Below are positions 32,143-43,400 of a stretch of 64,000 bases of DNA, one piece after another. Every line of letters starts with the position of its first letter. Positions within the stretch are counted from its first letter, which is position 1. A model generated the notes under the pieces. It did no database searches. It was not told where the DNA came from and saw only the letters and a list, made by a program, of their open reading frames with translations. Both the position numbers and the translations under genes were made by a program. Origin of the DNA: Algibacillus agarilyticus (GTDB taxonomy: Bacteria > Pseudomonadota > Gammaproteobacteria > Enterobacterales > Alteromonadaceae); the NCBI RefSeq assembly GCF_003286125.1, contig NZ_QMED01000002.1:62001-126000 (forward strand), written 5' to 3'.

Positions 32143-32433
32143 GATTAAAATAAGATATGACAACTGGGTATATACACAGTTAAAATTGAATTTTTCGGCA
32201 AAGCCTTGAAAACAGTGGATAAAAGATGTGGGTGTTTTTTGATAAGAGCAAAACGGTCTAAGTAGAGAACAAAATATAATGAATGTCACATTGGGAGAGT
32301 CCAAACCATGTCATTATTTTATGCTTAAAAGAAAGGGGGAATTAAAACGACAAAAAAGACTATATTTGCCAGCATATCTAAACCAACTAATAGGCGTGAT
32401 TCACATTTTACTTAAGTAACCCAGGTAGTGATA
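32143..32433. other. Intergenic upstream of the dcw promoter
   Basis: About 290 bp lies between the dcw promoter and the protease stop. Apart from scattered GTGG words (for example near 32213 and 32230), nothing was recognised. No gene and no clear terminator is seen. Confidence 0.35.
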
Positions 32434-35400
32434 TTACGCGCTAAAGCGTAATAATGAAATAAACCAACGATAGCTAAATAACCAAGCCAAACACCACAAC
32501 CAAATTATTGATAATCCCCCTCCCGCAGAATCGGGTACTGTTTTATCAGGGTCTAATGGAAAAGCATCGGCATTGTCACCGACACCATCACTATCTGAAT
32601 CTTGCCATTCTGTCGCATCTTGCGGGAATACATCCGCGTTATCACCAACACTATCATTGTCAGTATCTAGCCACTCTGTCGCATCTTGTGGGAATACATC
32701 CGCGTTATCACCGACACCATCGCTATCTGAATCTTGCCATTCTGTCGCATCTTGCGGGAATACATCGGCGTTATCACCAACACTATCATTGTCAGTATCT
32801 AACCATTCTGTCTCATCTTTTGGGAAAAAATCTGCGTTATCACCGACACCATCGCTATCTGAATCTTGCCATTCTGTCGCATCTTGCGGAAAAACATCGG
32901 CATTATCACCAACACTATCATTGTCAGTATCTAGCCACTCTGTCGCATCTTGTGGGAAAACATCCGCGTTATCACCGACACCATCGCTATCTGAATCTTG
33001 CCATTCTGTCGCATCTTGCGGGAATACATCGGCATTATCACCAACACTATCATTGTCAGTATCTAACCATTCTGTCGCATCTTGCGGGAATGCATCCGAG
33101 ATATCAGCAACACCATCACTATCAAGATCTCGTAATCCCGCCACTAATCTAAATAAATTGCGTGTCGAGTTAACCGCAATAGGCACCGAAAGACCTTGCT
33201 CATCTCTTACAAGGTCAGCCGATATATCTTTCCACTCTGCTTGTTGCCATACCTCAATTTTTTGCAACGTATAATATGTTTGATCAAGAAATTGAAAATT
33301 AAGTGTTAAAGCATCATTCTGAATAGAATCAATTTGTAATATCAATTGTTCTGCTTCATGAGTCGTATCGTCAGGCAAACGCGAAAGCCACTGCACGCTA
33401 CTCAATGATTGCTCAGCGCTAATGCACATTCTACCGATATCGCTATAGCTAGAACACCAATCAGCCCGGCTACTGACTTCAATGTTAATATCTAATAACT
33501 GTTGCCAATTTTCTGTTTTATTTTCCGCAATAATACTCACGTCATCACGACTGATCTCAGCAGCAACACCTTGGATCTCTCCCGTTGCATTATTTAATGT
33601 TAAACCAACGGGTAACGATGAGTTATTTAAAGCATAGTTAATATCATCAGCGTGATTAAACCTAAGCGGGATAGTGACCGGCTCGTTATAAGGTACTGAA
33701 AAAAGCGATTGAGTCAGCCAGTATTGTGTTAAATCATTTAAAATCACGGTACTTGAATAGCTTGAGTGTTTAGTGACTAAAGTATTAGCGGCCGGCGACC
33801 AATACTCATAAGATGCACGTATTCGATATTGATACTGACTATTTTCGAGTACCGCATCATCACGGTATTCTAAAATGTCACTTTCTACATCGGCAAGCTT
33901 AGACCAACCAAAACCTTTACGGCGAAAAATAGAAATACGGTCAGCATACTCATTCGGGTTCCAGTTTAGCAATACACTGTTACCTTCAACTTTAATGTTA
34001 TCAATTTCAACCGGAGAAAGATCGGGTTCAAAAAATAACGGCTTAGTTTCTCTACCTGATAAATCAACACCAACAAAATAGCCAATACGTTGAGTATTTA
34101 GCTTTACGCGCATCATATTATTAGTTTGCGTGATAATGTCTAAATTATGTTTATCTACACCTTGCTGAGTTAACTGATAAAAATTTAAATGAGAAATATT
34201 ATCAAGTTGCGTACCGTCAAACTGTATTTCACTCTCATTTTCGTTGTTCTGTGCATTGTCTTGTGCATTGTCTTGCACATTAAATCGATAAAATTCAGAA
34301 TAGGCTTGTATAGGTGAATTGATTAATTCAAGTAAATTAAGCCCATCGCCACTGCGTATTTTTTCTAAATACCGTATGCTGTCATTTTCTTGAGTCGCAT
34401 GCCATAAGTTAGGTTTTAAATGACTTAACGCAATTGAAGGCTGCAGAGTCAAATAATGGGCAATAGCGGCACTCACTATAGGCGTAGCCATAGACGTGCC
34501 CGATAAATACTTAGTGCTGCTGTCTAACCATGTACTGAAAATACCTTCACCAGGCGCTGCCACATCAACTAAATTAGCCGAGTAATTAGATTTATCCCAT
34601 AGTGATTCCGATTCATTAGTCGCGGCCACACTAACTAAATTAGAATAAATAGAACTTAGGGCTGCGGGGTAAACAGGATGTTTCTGTAAGTTGCGGCCAG
34701 AGTTACCCGCCGCAGTAACCACAACAACTTGCTTTGATTCAGCGTATTCAATGGCATCGGCAATCGCTTGGCTATAATCACCAAACTCTAACGATAAATT
34801 AATAATTTTAGCGCCATTATCAATGGCATAGTATATGCCTTCAATAATATTAGAGATTGGACCCGCGCCATTAGCGTTTAAAACTTTGACGCTCATAATA
34901 CTGGCTTGCCAGCATACCCCAACAGTTTGCTTACCATTATTACCAAGTGCACCAATCACACCCGATACATGCGTACCATGGCCATTATCATCTTCAGGTA
35001 TTGCTTGATTTTCGACTAAATTAATACCATTAATATCATCGATATAACCATTCAAATCGTTATCGATATTATCACCCGCTATCTCAAAAGGGTTTAACCA
35101 TAAGTTACTAATCAATTCAGGATGATCTAACTGAACCCCAGTATCAATAACGGCAATCGTCACATTAGAACAGTCCAAATTGCGTAACCATAATGACTCA
35201 GAGTTTAATCTGGTGTGATGCCATTGCTCTGTAAAATCAGGATCGTTAGGTAATTGATTAATTTTACTCACTTGGTCAAGTTCAACATTGGCAACAATAT
35301 CAAGTGACCGTAAAGCCAAAAGAATATCGGCATCACTCTGATGATCAGGAATTGTTAAACGCGTATAACTTGCACCGGAAGGGTCTTCTGCCAGCCACTC

Positions 35401-35559
35401 TTGAGTGAGTTCAGCAAAGGGAAAAGCAGATAACGCTAAGACTCGTTCACTATATAAAACGTTAGCTTGCCATTTTACAATGACACTGTTTGCATTAACC
35501 GTATTGAGACTAAAAATAATAAGAAGCAAAAAAATTAAATAACGAGCAATCATAAACAT
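32434..35559 (-). CDS. Secreted subtilisin-like (S8) serine protease
   Basis: This 1041-residue secreted protease starts with a signal peptide (about residues 1-23, ending VNA). The S8 catalytic triad is complete: Asp139 (VIDTG), His194 (GHGTH), Ser356 (GTSMATP), with the oxyanion Asn286. After the catalytic domain come beta-rich segments, one fibronectin-like, then 8.5 acidic repeats of 22 residues with VGDNADVFPQDATEW, which resemble thrombospondin type 3 calcium repeats. The C-terminus, a Gly-Gly-Gly then a hydrophobic helix and Arg, resembles GlyGly-CTERM sorting tails of type II-secreted proteins. A terminator ends only about 12 bp before the start, so control of this gene is unclear. 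Substrates are unknown. Confidence 0.9.
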   Translation of the reverse strand: MFMIARYLIFLLLIIFSLNTVNANSVIVKWQANVLYSERVLALSAFPFAELTQEWLAEDPSGASYTRLTIPDHQSDADILLALRSLDIVANVELDQVSKINQLPNDPDFTEQWHHTRLNSESLWLRNLDCSNVTIAVIDTGVQLDHPELISNLWLNPFEIAGDNIDNDLNGYIDDINGINLVENQAIPEDDNGHGTHVSGVIGALGNNGKQTVGVCWQASIMSVKVLNANGAGPISNIIEGIYYAIDNGAKIINLSLEFGDYSQAIADAIEYAESKQVVVVTAAGNSGRNLQKHPVYPAALSSIYSNLVSVAATNESESLWDKSNYSANLVDVAAPGEGIFSTWLDSSTKYLSGTSMATPIVSAAIAHYLTLQPSIALSHLKPNLWHATQENDSIRYLEKIRSGDGLNLLELINSPIQAYSEFYRFNVQDNAQDNAQNNENESEIQFDGTQLDNISHLNFYQLTQQGVDKHNLDIITQTNNMMRVKLNTQRIGYFVGVDLSGRETKPLFFEPDLSPVEIDNIKVEGNSVLLNWNPNEYADRISIFRRKGFGWSKLADVESDILEYRDDAVLENSQYQYRIRASYEYWSPAANTLVTKHSSYSSTVILNDLTQYWLTQSLFSVPYNEPVTIPLRFNHADDINYALNNSSLPVGLTLNNATGEIQGVAAEISRDDVSIIAENKTENWQQLLDINIEVSSRADWCSSYSDIGRMCISAEQSLSSVQWLSRLPDDTTHEAEQLILQIDSIQNDALTLNFQFLDQTYYTLQKIEVWQQAEWKDISADLVRDEQGLSVPIAVNSTRNLFRLVAGLRDLDSDGVADISDAFPQDATEWLDTDNDSVGDNADVFPQDATEWQDSDSDGVGDNADVFPQDATEWLDTDNDSVGDNADVFPQDATEWQDSDSDGVGDNADFFPKDETEWLDTDNDSVGDNADVFPQDATEWQDSDSDGVGDNADVFPQDATEWLDTDNDSVGDNADVFPQDATEWQDSDSDGVGDNADAFPLDPDKTVPDSAGGGLSIIWLWCLAWLFSYRWFISLLRFSA
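32551..33126 (-). repeat. 66-bp tandem repeat array inside the protease gene
   Basis: Eight full units and one partial unit of 66 bp encode the 22-residue acidic repeat. Units alternate between two forms (ending WLDTDNDS or WQDSDSDG), giving a 132-bp higher-order period. DNA identity between like units is very high, which points to recent duplication. One unit near 32810-32850 has diverged (DFFPKDETEW). Confidence 0.9.
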
Positions 35560-35570
35560 CCATAAAAAAC

Positions 35571-35597
35571 AAAAAAGGCCTGCTAGGCAGGCCTTTT
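35571..35597 (-). terminator. Terminator of the lipoprotein operon
   Basis: On the minus strand a hairpin with arms AAAAGGCCTGC and GCAGGCCTTTT around a three-base loop runs into a T-rich tract that ends near the protease start codon. It would end transcripts coming from the upstream lipoprotein genes. Confidence 0.88.
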
Positions 35598-35624
35598 AAC
35601 TATGGTACACCTTATTACAAAAAG

Positions 35625-38330
35625 CTATTTCTCGCTAGAAATCACCACACCTAAATCAGCGGTAGGGTAATCCAAATCAGAAGCGGTTAATGTAACAGGA
35701 TGAACACACACTTCAGCCGAACCGGTACCCACAACATTTGTGCTGGCCATTTCGTACATTTCGCCCACCGTATCGCCATCTAAATCATCACAAACTTGCA
35801 TGCTAGTTTCATCATCCCACATGCATGTTTCGTTATAGAAAACGCCCGTTTCAAATGGCATTACCATACCATCTTCATTTAAGTCATCACCGAAAATGCC
35901 ATACCCAGAAACCAATGCTTCAACAAAATCCACATGCCCATCTTCTAGATCGATGACTAAAACGTCTTCATAACCAAAATCTGGGGCCGTGTATGCAACC
36001 ATATCTTCCATCGCATCGGTCGTAAAGGCCATTGTGCCTTGTGATAAATCAAACATCTGATCCATATCCGATACCGGTTGATCCCAGTCCGCATTGTCAT
36101 CTACATCATAAATTGCGAAATTAAGACAATTTAAGTCGGTAGCCGTTGTCGGGATAACCCAATATGCACCTTGATCTCCATCCATCATCGGGATCAAACC
36201 ATCATCCCAAGTCGTATCGGTTCCAGCATATGCGTCACAAACGTCATCATTCCACACATGTAACATGATATTGCCAGTATAATCACCATCTGCAGCTAAA
36301 TAATAAAGTACGGCTTCATCTGTATCAGGCACGATAGTCGGAGCATCAAGAGGGTCTGCATCATTAATTGCATATTCTTCAGATAATACAACCGTATAGC
36401 TACCGGCAGTATCAACCGTTGCCGACGCAATCACTTCATCTAAATCATTAACAACGTCTAAGGTTTCACCATCAATCGTTGTTGTGATATGAGCCACATA
36501 ATCCCAAGATTCGGTATAAGCCATATCTTGGTCGGCATCACCTACAGATAAGCTTAATTCACCTAACGGACGATCTTCACCCACAATCCATTCAATATAA
36601 TAACTATCATTAACGACACCTGATTGCCACATGTCATCAATATACGCATACGATGTCCATTGTGATTCCATCGACATTTCATCTAGGTCATAACACATAT
36701 CACTACGATCATTGGCCGCTGATACAACGTTACCATCCATATAATCTTTCATATCATCAAGCATTGCATGGAACATGACATTATCCATGATTTCGTCATG
36801 AGATGGCGGTGCGACGGCAGTATCTGGATCAGGTACAACAACGGTACCTTCCATATTATAAGTATACTCAACCAAGTACCCCATAATAGTCGAGCCATCA
36901 ACAAATTGAGTGCTACCTAAAGAAGCAATAAAGCCACCAGAATCAACCGTTGAATATATTTCAGCACCTGCATACACAATCGGTATGCTATCTGTTTCAA
37001 TATATTCATCGCCAAATTCATCAACCGCTAGCACATCAAACCAATGCTCCATTGGATAACTATTATCAGGGTATACATCGATATCTAAATCAGTATAAAC
37101 ACCTGCATCACCTTCTTCTCCATCAAAAACATCATCAGGGTTTGATACAAAGAATAAGCCAGCTCCATATTCTGCATACGAGCCATCATTAAATTCATAC
37201 TCTAAATCAACCGAATAATCACCTAATTCGAGTATATGCGTCGTTACGCCATCAGCGTAATGATAAACGGCTTCTGAATTAGAAAAGCTCGTTGAGAAGC
37301 TAACATCACCGATAAAATTATCCATATCATCATACATGCTTTCTGTATCGTCGTGCCCTAACGCATCAAGCATTTGCAATGAATCTGCGCCTTGACCTAA
37401 CACTGGAATTAAGCGACTACCCCAATGATAAGTTAATACATCTAACACTTCCGTAATGTCAGAATAATCGACGTTATATAAATCTAACCCAGTTGCATTC
37501 ATCAAACTTTCTTTTGATCCGATATGCACTCTATCAATACTCATATCAGCCATCAAACCCAAAGTTTCAGCTGCATTTTCAACAGCATCAGTCATCGGAT
37601 TAAAATCCATTGGTAATGCATCATCAGCATCATCAAATGGGTTCATTTCATTTAGCAGCATTAAATCAACTGGGGCATCAAATTCCCAATTTGCTTGCAT
37701 CGCATAAAGCGGTAGCATATGTTGCCCTGAGCTCAACTCTGCAAACGCAACAATTCGTCCTTGGCTCTCGTCATTACCATCATCATTTGTGGTATACGGA
37801 TTAGCAATAATCACATAATTACCAGGTAGCAAACTGATATCTAATGATGGGTTTTCATTATTGATGGTGCCGCCACCAGCATAAGAGTCCATAAATCCAC
37901 AATCGTACACATCATAATCATCACAATCATCTAACCAATCAGATAATTCCTCGTAAGATGCAGCGGGTACACGTTTAACTTCAATATCAATCCAATCGGT
38001 TTGCCCAATATAAGCGGCTCGTACTTCGTTATGAGTAAATCGCGCAGCAAAACTAACAACCGCTGTTTTATCTGCTTCTGAAACAACGGGCTCAGGTGCA
38101 GAAACAACCGGAGCGGTTACAACAGGCTCACTTACCACAGGAGCAGAAACAACAGGTACATTGACCACCGGCGCTGCAACTTCTACCGCTGTATTATCAT
38201 CTGCTGGTGCACTCACTACAGGTGTCGACGAATTTGAGTCAACCTGCTGTGGCGCTTTCATTTGATCATCGCCACAGGCTGCTAACCCGAATGTGGCCAA
38301 AATGGCTAATGCTAGATTATGTTTTTTCAT
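35625..38330 (-). CDS. Large acidic lipoprotein, unknown function (paralog A)
   Basis: I do not recognise a named family. The 901-residue product has a lipoprotein signal (lipobox LAAC, Cys19, followed by Gly, so outer-membrane sorting is expected), then a Val/Pro/Ala-rich linker (PVVSAP repeats). The rest is very rich in Asp, Glu and Tyr. Near residues 818-850 two EF-hand-like loops occur, DLNEDGMVMPFE and DLDGDTVGEMYE, with two Cys between them. The C-terminus (EVCVHP ... LGVVISSEK) and N-terminal domain match the neighbouring 666-residue lipoprotein, so the two arose by duplication. A surface calcium-binding role is an inference. Confidence 0.8.
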   Translation of the reverse strand: MKKHNLALAILATFGLAACGDDQMKAPQQVDSNSSTPVVSAPADDNTAVEVAAPVVNVPVVSAPVVSEPVVTAPVVSAPEPVVSEADKTAVVSFAARFTHNEVRAAYIGQTDWIDIEVKRVPAASYEELSDWLDDCDDYDVYDCGFMDSYAGGGTINNENPSLDISLLPGNYVIIANPYTTNDDGNDESQGRIVAFAELSSGQHMLPLYAMQANWEFDAPVDLMLLNEMNPFDDADDALPMDFNPMTDAVENAAETLGLMADMSIDRVHIGSKESLMNATGLDLYNVDYSDITEVLDVLTYHWGSRLIPVLGQGADSLQMLDALGHDDTESMYDDMDNFIGDVSFSTSFSNSEAVYHYADGVTTHILELGDYSVDLEYEFNDGSYAEYGAGLFFVSNPDDVFDGEEGDAGVYTDLDIDVYPDNSYPMEHWFDVLAVDEFGDEYIETDSIPIVYAGAEIYSTVDSGGFIASLGSTQFVDGSTIMGYLVEYTYNMEGTVVVPDPDTAVAPPSHDEIMDNVMFHAMLDDMKDYMDGNVVSAANDRSDMCYDLDEMSMESQWTSYAYIDDMWQSGVVNDSYYIEWIVGEDRPLGELSLSVGDADQDMAYTESWDYVAHITTTIDGETLDVVNDLDEVIASATVDTAGSYTVVLSEEYAINDADPLDAPTIVPDTDEAVLYYLAADGDYTGNIMLHVWNDDVCDAYAGTDTTWDDGLIPMMDGDQGAYWVIPTTATDLNCLNFAIYDVDDNADWDQPVSDMDQMFDLSQGTMAFTTDAMEDMVAYTAPDFGYEDVLVIDLEDGHVDFVEALVSGYGIFGDDLNEDGMVMPFETGVFYNETCMWDDETSMQVCDDLDGDTVGEMYEMASTNVVGTGSAEVCVHPVTLTASDLDYPTADLGVVISSEK

Positions 38331-38393
38331 TGCCTTTCCCTCTTTGAATATTCGGTTTTACTATTAATTAATATTGGTTTGTCTTATTAAAAA

Positions 38394-40394
38394 TTATTTT
38401 TCTGATGAAATAACAACTTCTAAATCTGCTTGTGGCATCTCCAAAGAAGACGCATTTAAAATAATAGGATGAACGCATACTTCAATGTCAACGTCAGTAC
38501 GAGTCGAGGCTGCAATTGATTCATAAAAATGACCTTCTCCATCACCATCTAAATCGCTGCACACATCGGCGTCTAAATCAGGGTCATATTCACAAGTTGT
38601 GTTTGCAAATACACCCGTTTCAAAATAATCAACGCTGCCATCGCCATTTAAATCATCTCCCTCAACTTCATGTATATTAAGCTCAGAATTAAATGTCACG
38701 GTGTAAGAATAATTAACAGCGCCGGCTTGCCATTCATCATCAATAAACGCAACACTAACGCCATCGGTTAACAAGTCTCTTTGATTTGATAGGTCAAAGC
38801 ATGCATCAGAACGTGAATTCGCAGCACTCACTTCATTTTCAGATAACATATCGTCTATCAAAGCAACACCTAATAAGGTGACAATGTCGTCATGTGTTGG
38901 CAATAACGCCACGGCATCTTCAGGCGATAAAGGCGTAAGAAGACCTTGTGAGCTTTGCATTGCATACTCTATTAACGACCCCGTAATTCGCACACCACTT
39001 TGAATGTTCATCGTTGTAAAGGTCTCGTTATCAAAAGCAGCTAACAGACCATCGAGATCTTGATATACCGATCTAAAAGATAGGTAATTGGTTATATATA
39101 GAGAACTGTCGACTTCCGCGGTTTCACCCAAATCATTTGTTTCAACCATGCTATAAACATGCTCAAACGCATCTAGCGAGTCAGAAGCATGCGGATAAAC
39201 CCAACCATCCTCTTCTATCGACTCACCGGCAACGTCAGTGCTATCACCAAGAAATTCAGACCAATCACTCACAAAAAAGAGCCCCGCATTCACACCTTGA
39301 ACTTGCTCACCTTCCCCTTCCATGTAGTTATATGCATAGCTGCCTAAATGCAGGTCTTGATTAACAACGCCATCAGCGTAACTAAAAGCAACAGAAGCCG
39401 AACTCATATTACGTGTTGCGAATTGGTATCCCATTGAATCAGATGAAGCATAATCAGAGATTAAATAATTCGAGTAATCAATCGGCGTGATGTCCCCATT
39501 AACAACCTGGCTTAGAATTGGCACAAATTCACTATTACTATCAAGGTGATGGGTTTGCTCAATAATGGGGTTATGAAGCTGCCTAACATTAGAAGAAAAT
39601 GCCGCAGCGCGTTCGATCGAAGGCAGATGCAATGTACTCAAAGGACTATCATTATCAAGCAGCAACACTTCAGCAAACGACTCTATTTCATCTGTTATCG
39701 GGTTAGCGTCTACGACTGCATCACTATTTAAATCAAAAGGGTCTGCTTGATTAAGTAAAACCAGATCAACAGGTGTCTCGAACGTCCAATTTGCCTCTAA
39801 AGCATATAAAGGAATTGAATGCTCACCAGAACTGAGTTCAGAAAACGCAATAATAGCGCCTTGATTAACCACATCGCCGTTGGCTTTTTGATGATACGGT
39901 GTTGCTTTAACCAAATAATTGCCTGGAATAAAACCAAATTGCAATTCAGGATTAAGGCTGTCAACAACGCCCCCGCTAACCCAAGTCATTTCAAAACAAT
40001 CATTTACACTTCCAGTCGATGTTTCACATGCATCAAGTCCATCATGGTACTCATCAAAAGAGGCAAATGGCACGCTATATACATCGATATCAATAAAATG
40101 AGAATCAGAAATGAAAGCGGCATTAACCTCATTAGCGGCCGGTAAATTAGCCACAAAGGTTAAAAATGCACTCGGAACTTCTTCAATATCGCTCTTATCT
40201 TCAACAACAACCTCCGCAGGCGCTGATGGAAAAACACCCGCTTCTTTTGAGACATCAGTAACAGGTAGTTGCACTGCAACTACCTCGTTTGGTTCTTCTG
40301 AACTAGATGGCGCTTGCGTCAACTCATCACCACATGCGGTCAGCATGAGTGCCGTTGTTATAGCTATCGCCAATTGAGTATTATTCGTTTTCAT
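38394..40394 (-). CDS. Acidic lipoprotein, unknown function (paralog B)
   Basis: This 666-residue lipoprotein has a lipobox LTAC (Cys21, followed by Gly). It shares its N-terminal domain (NEVNAAFISDSHFIDIDV against NEVRAAYIGQTDWIDIEV) and C-terminal tail (LEVVISSEK) with the 901-residue neighbour. It is shorter because a middle region is missing. Two clean EF-hand-like loops lie near residues 578-620: DLNGDGSVDYFE and DLDGDGEGHFYE, with Cys residues in between that could form a disulfide. It begins 10 bp after the 1301-residue gene and is followed by its paralog 63 bp later, so all three are probably one operon. Function unknown. Confidence 0.8.
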   Translation of the reverse strand: MKTNNTQLAIAITTALMLTACGDELTQAPSSSEEPNEVVAVQLPVTDVSKEAGVFPSAPAEVVVEDKSDIEEVPSAFLTFVANLPAANEVNAAFISDSHFIDIDVYSVPFASFDEYHDGLDACETSTGSVNDCFEMTWVSGGVVDSLNPELQFGFIPGNYLVKATPYHQKANGDVVNQGAIIAFSELSSGEHSIPLYALEANWTFETPVDLVLLNQADPFDLNSDAVVDANPITDEIESFAEVLLLDNDSPLSTLHLPSIERAAAFSSNVRQLHNPIIEQTHHLDSNSEFVPILSQVVNGDITPIDYSNYLISDYASSDSMGYQFATRNMSSASVAFSYADGVVNQDLHLGSYAYNYMEGEGEQVQGVNAGLFFVSDWSEFLGDSTDVAGESIEEDGWVYPHASDSLDAFEHVYSMVETNDLGETAEVDSSLYITNYLSFRSVYQDLDGLLAAFDNETFTTMNIQSGVRITGSLIEYAMQSSQGLLTPLSPEDAVALLPTHDDIVTLLGVALIDDMLSENEVSAANSRSDACFDLSNQRDLLTDGVSVAFIDDEWQAGAVNYSYTVTFNSELNIHEVEGDDLNGDGSVDYFETGVFANTTCEYDPDLDADVCSDLDGDGEGHFYESIAASTRTDVDIEVCVHPIILNASSLEMPQADLEVVISSEK

Positions 40395-40404
40395 AGCATC
40401 CTAC

Positions 40405-43400
40405 CTATTCAATAATAACGACAGCACTGTCATTGGTGATCACAGAGAAGTTAGTCGATTTAGACACGGTATCATCATTAACTGAATCTGATACCGTATA
40501 CGTCACCGTGTATCGACCAACAGGAAGCTGCCCCGCATTAATCACGACTTTTTGGTTAGATACCGTAAACGAATCTAACGCCACAGCCATCGGCGTTGAA
40601 AGTGTTCCATCGGCATTAGCTAATTGCATAATTGACCAAGTAGGTACGAGCTTAGGAATAGAGTCATTAGCGGGTTTATACTTAGCCTTATCATCTGTTG
40701 CACTCGCAGCCAAAGTAATTGCGGCTGTACTCACACCGTCGGCAGAGGGTGTATTAACCGCATCAGCATATAAATATGTGATTGTTGGCAAACCATCAGG
40801 CTTAACAAATATCGCCATTTGCTGAGATTGCGCAAAACCAATGCCATCACTCACTTCAACGGTTACGTTATACGTTTCACCGGCGATAACATCACTTAGC
40901 GTACAAAGAGGTGAGGTTGAGGTACATCCTTGCCAGCTATAAGTTAAATCATCACCATCAACATCATCAGCAAACACATCGATATTAACCGATAAACTAT
41001 TTTCAAAACTGACGGCATGGTTAATCACGCTGGGCGAAGCATACACAGCACTGTCAATTTGCACGCTGACAATATCCGGCAAATTATTTTCAGCAGAAAA
41101 CACTTCAACTTCCCAAGATGTGCGGGCTGATTTGCTCAATGACGCGTCGTCGGTAGCGACTAAAGAGATAGTATAAGTACCCCCCTCTTGAGCAGAGAAC
41201 GCTAAAGAATCACCATCAACCACACTCACATCACACGTTTTATCACATGTTGGTACAACAGAAACATCATTACCATCAGCATCAAAAGTCCAGTAATTTA
41301 GTGTTATCGCTTCTGCAGAATCAGCCTCATCATCACCCCAAATTTCAACTTGTGGCGCTTGATTTTCTAAGACAAAATTAACCGTTAATTTACCTTGAGT
41401 CGAGGTGACAGTACGATTAGTCGCTGCGCTCTCATCAAACCCGGGTTGTAAGGTTACGGCTTCATCACACGGCACATTAATACTGTACATACCGCTGTCA
41501 TTTGAATAGGCATAATTGAAGTAATCAGATGACGTATTTGATGCTTGCACATATAGCCACTCTGCAGGCGCGCCAGCACTATTGGTTATCGAACCTTCGA
41601 TTTTGCAGCGGAAAGGATTAGATAAAACAATTTGACCAAAGTCATTACAGTTTTCACCGGTATCATCATTAACGACAATAGTGTCAAAAGGTTTATCGAT
41701 TGATTCATAGTCATTGGTTTTTTCATTCCAAATATTAAACAACCAATCATCAGGGGTTCCGGTTTCGGATGTTAATGTATCGTGACGGAAGTCAGACTCT
41801 TCAACATAGTTCCATTCATATCCACCATCAGGTAATTGAATATCAACATAACCAGCAAATGCTTCAGGCTCATCACTGCCACTTTCGTAAACAACAGAAC
41901 CTTCAAAACAAACACTGTTAATTGTTTCTTCATTAGCGGCCAATATAGGCCAATCTACATTGACCCATTGCAGCCAATCATTACCATCAACAATTTCAAT
42001 ATAAGCATAAAGGTTACCACCGATAACACTATCAACAGTTGGCACTAAAGCACCTTCATACAAACCAAAACCACTTGATTGGTATTCTGTAACCCCAACA
42101 CCTAAATCGATAACCAAGGTTGCATTACCAACAAATTTCCAACCATCGTTATAAACGTAAATTGGAACTTGCACCCCAGTCATTGAAGCGTCTTGGTCAC
42201 GAACAATTGTGCTATAACTATCAGTAGGTACAGCTAAAGTAATAACCGGGTCACCATCTGCAGCCGTTGCGGCTGAATCATCTAGTGTTAAATTATTGCC
42301 ATCTTGATCCGAGATTTTAAGTGCTGCAAACACAGAAGAAATTAAACGGTACTCTTCGTCATCTTCAGCGGCAGCATTGGCTGAATCCGGTTCTAACGTA
42401 ATACCTACACCTTGATTTTCAGTATTACCCGTAGCCACAAAATCACCCGGAAATGCGTTACGGTCTTTTTCAGAATTTGGATTAAAATACCCCGATTCTA
42501 TGGTTACTTTTTCTAAATCATCAGGTAAAAACGCAAAAGGAATTTCAGCCGTCAGCATGTTAGATACATCACCGTCAGCTGCAATTTTAGCGGCTTGATA
42601 CTCTTCTCCCGCTAACAAACTAACTTGTCCTGATGATTTACGTTTAAACAAGCCAAATTTGAGCTTGCGCACACCATCTGACGCAGTAACCGCCGTATCT
42701 GTTTTTACTTTTACGGTTTTAGTTGCAACAGGCTGCAGTGCCGCATTTAACGATATTTGTTGCCCACTTTTTTTAGTTGAGTCGGCTTTAAAAACACCTT
42801 GGGCAAACCCTTTTTTCGAGACTGAAACTTGGAAGCTATTATGTAAATTGGGTTGTTCAACTAACACCTGGTCTGCAATACGCACTTGATAGTTACCATT
42901 AGCGCCTGTTGAACTTGATTGCGTGGCAATCACATTACCCGCAGTGTTAAAAATACTAATATCAACAACCGCGCCGCTAATTGCAGCCCCAGAAGTACTG
43001 CCCGACTTAACGCTCCCCGCGATAATTACACCACTAACAGAAGCGTTAGCCACGGTAATGCTTGTACCCGCATTATATTCATCTAAGTTACTAACTGAAT
43101 CACCATCCGAATCAAGTGCAGCATCAGCCGCATCAAATGGGTCTAAACCTGCGGCAACTTCAACTGTATCCGGTATACCATCGTTATCATCATCAGTATC
43201 GGCATTATCGCCGACTCCGTCATTATCGTTATCAACGGTTTCAGCCGGATCAGCCGGAAATTTATCAACATCATCATTTGTACCATCCGAATCAGTATCA
43301 ACAAGTAATGGATCAGAATTGTTTTTTGCCTCATCAACATCCGATACACCATCATTATCATCATCAGGATCACTTGAATTAGGGATAAAATCGCCATCGG

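Noticed and set aside
32150-32240. DnaA-box-like words upstream of mraZ
   Set aside because: The words match the DnaA consensus only partly, and the GTGG words here fit MraZ-type repeats better. No other origin features are seen.
32551-33126. Regular direct repeats that could suggest a CRISPR array
   Set aside because: The repeats are contiguous 66-bp coding units without unique spacers, and they translate into a clean TSP3-like array.
32508-33274. Two overlapping plus-strand open frames of over 200 codons, His/Arg- and Ser-rich
   Set aside because: They are shadows of the 66-bp repeat array in the protease gene.
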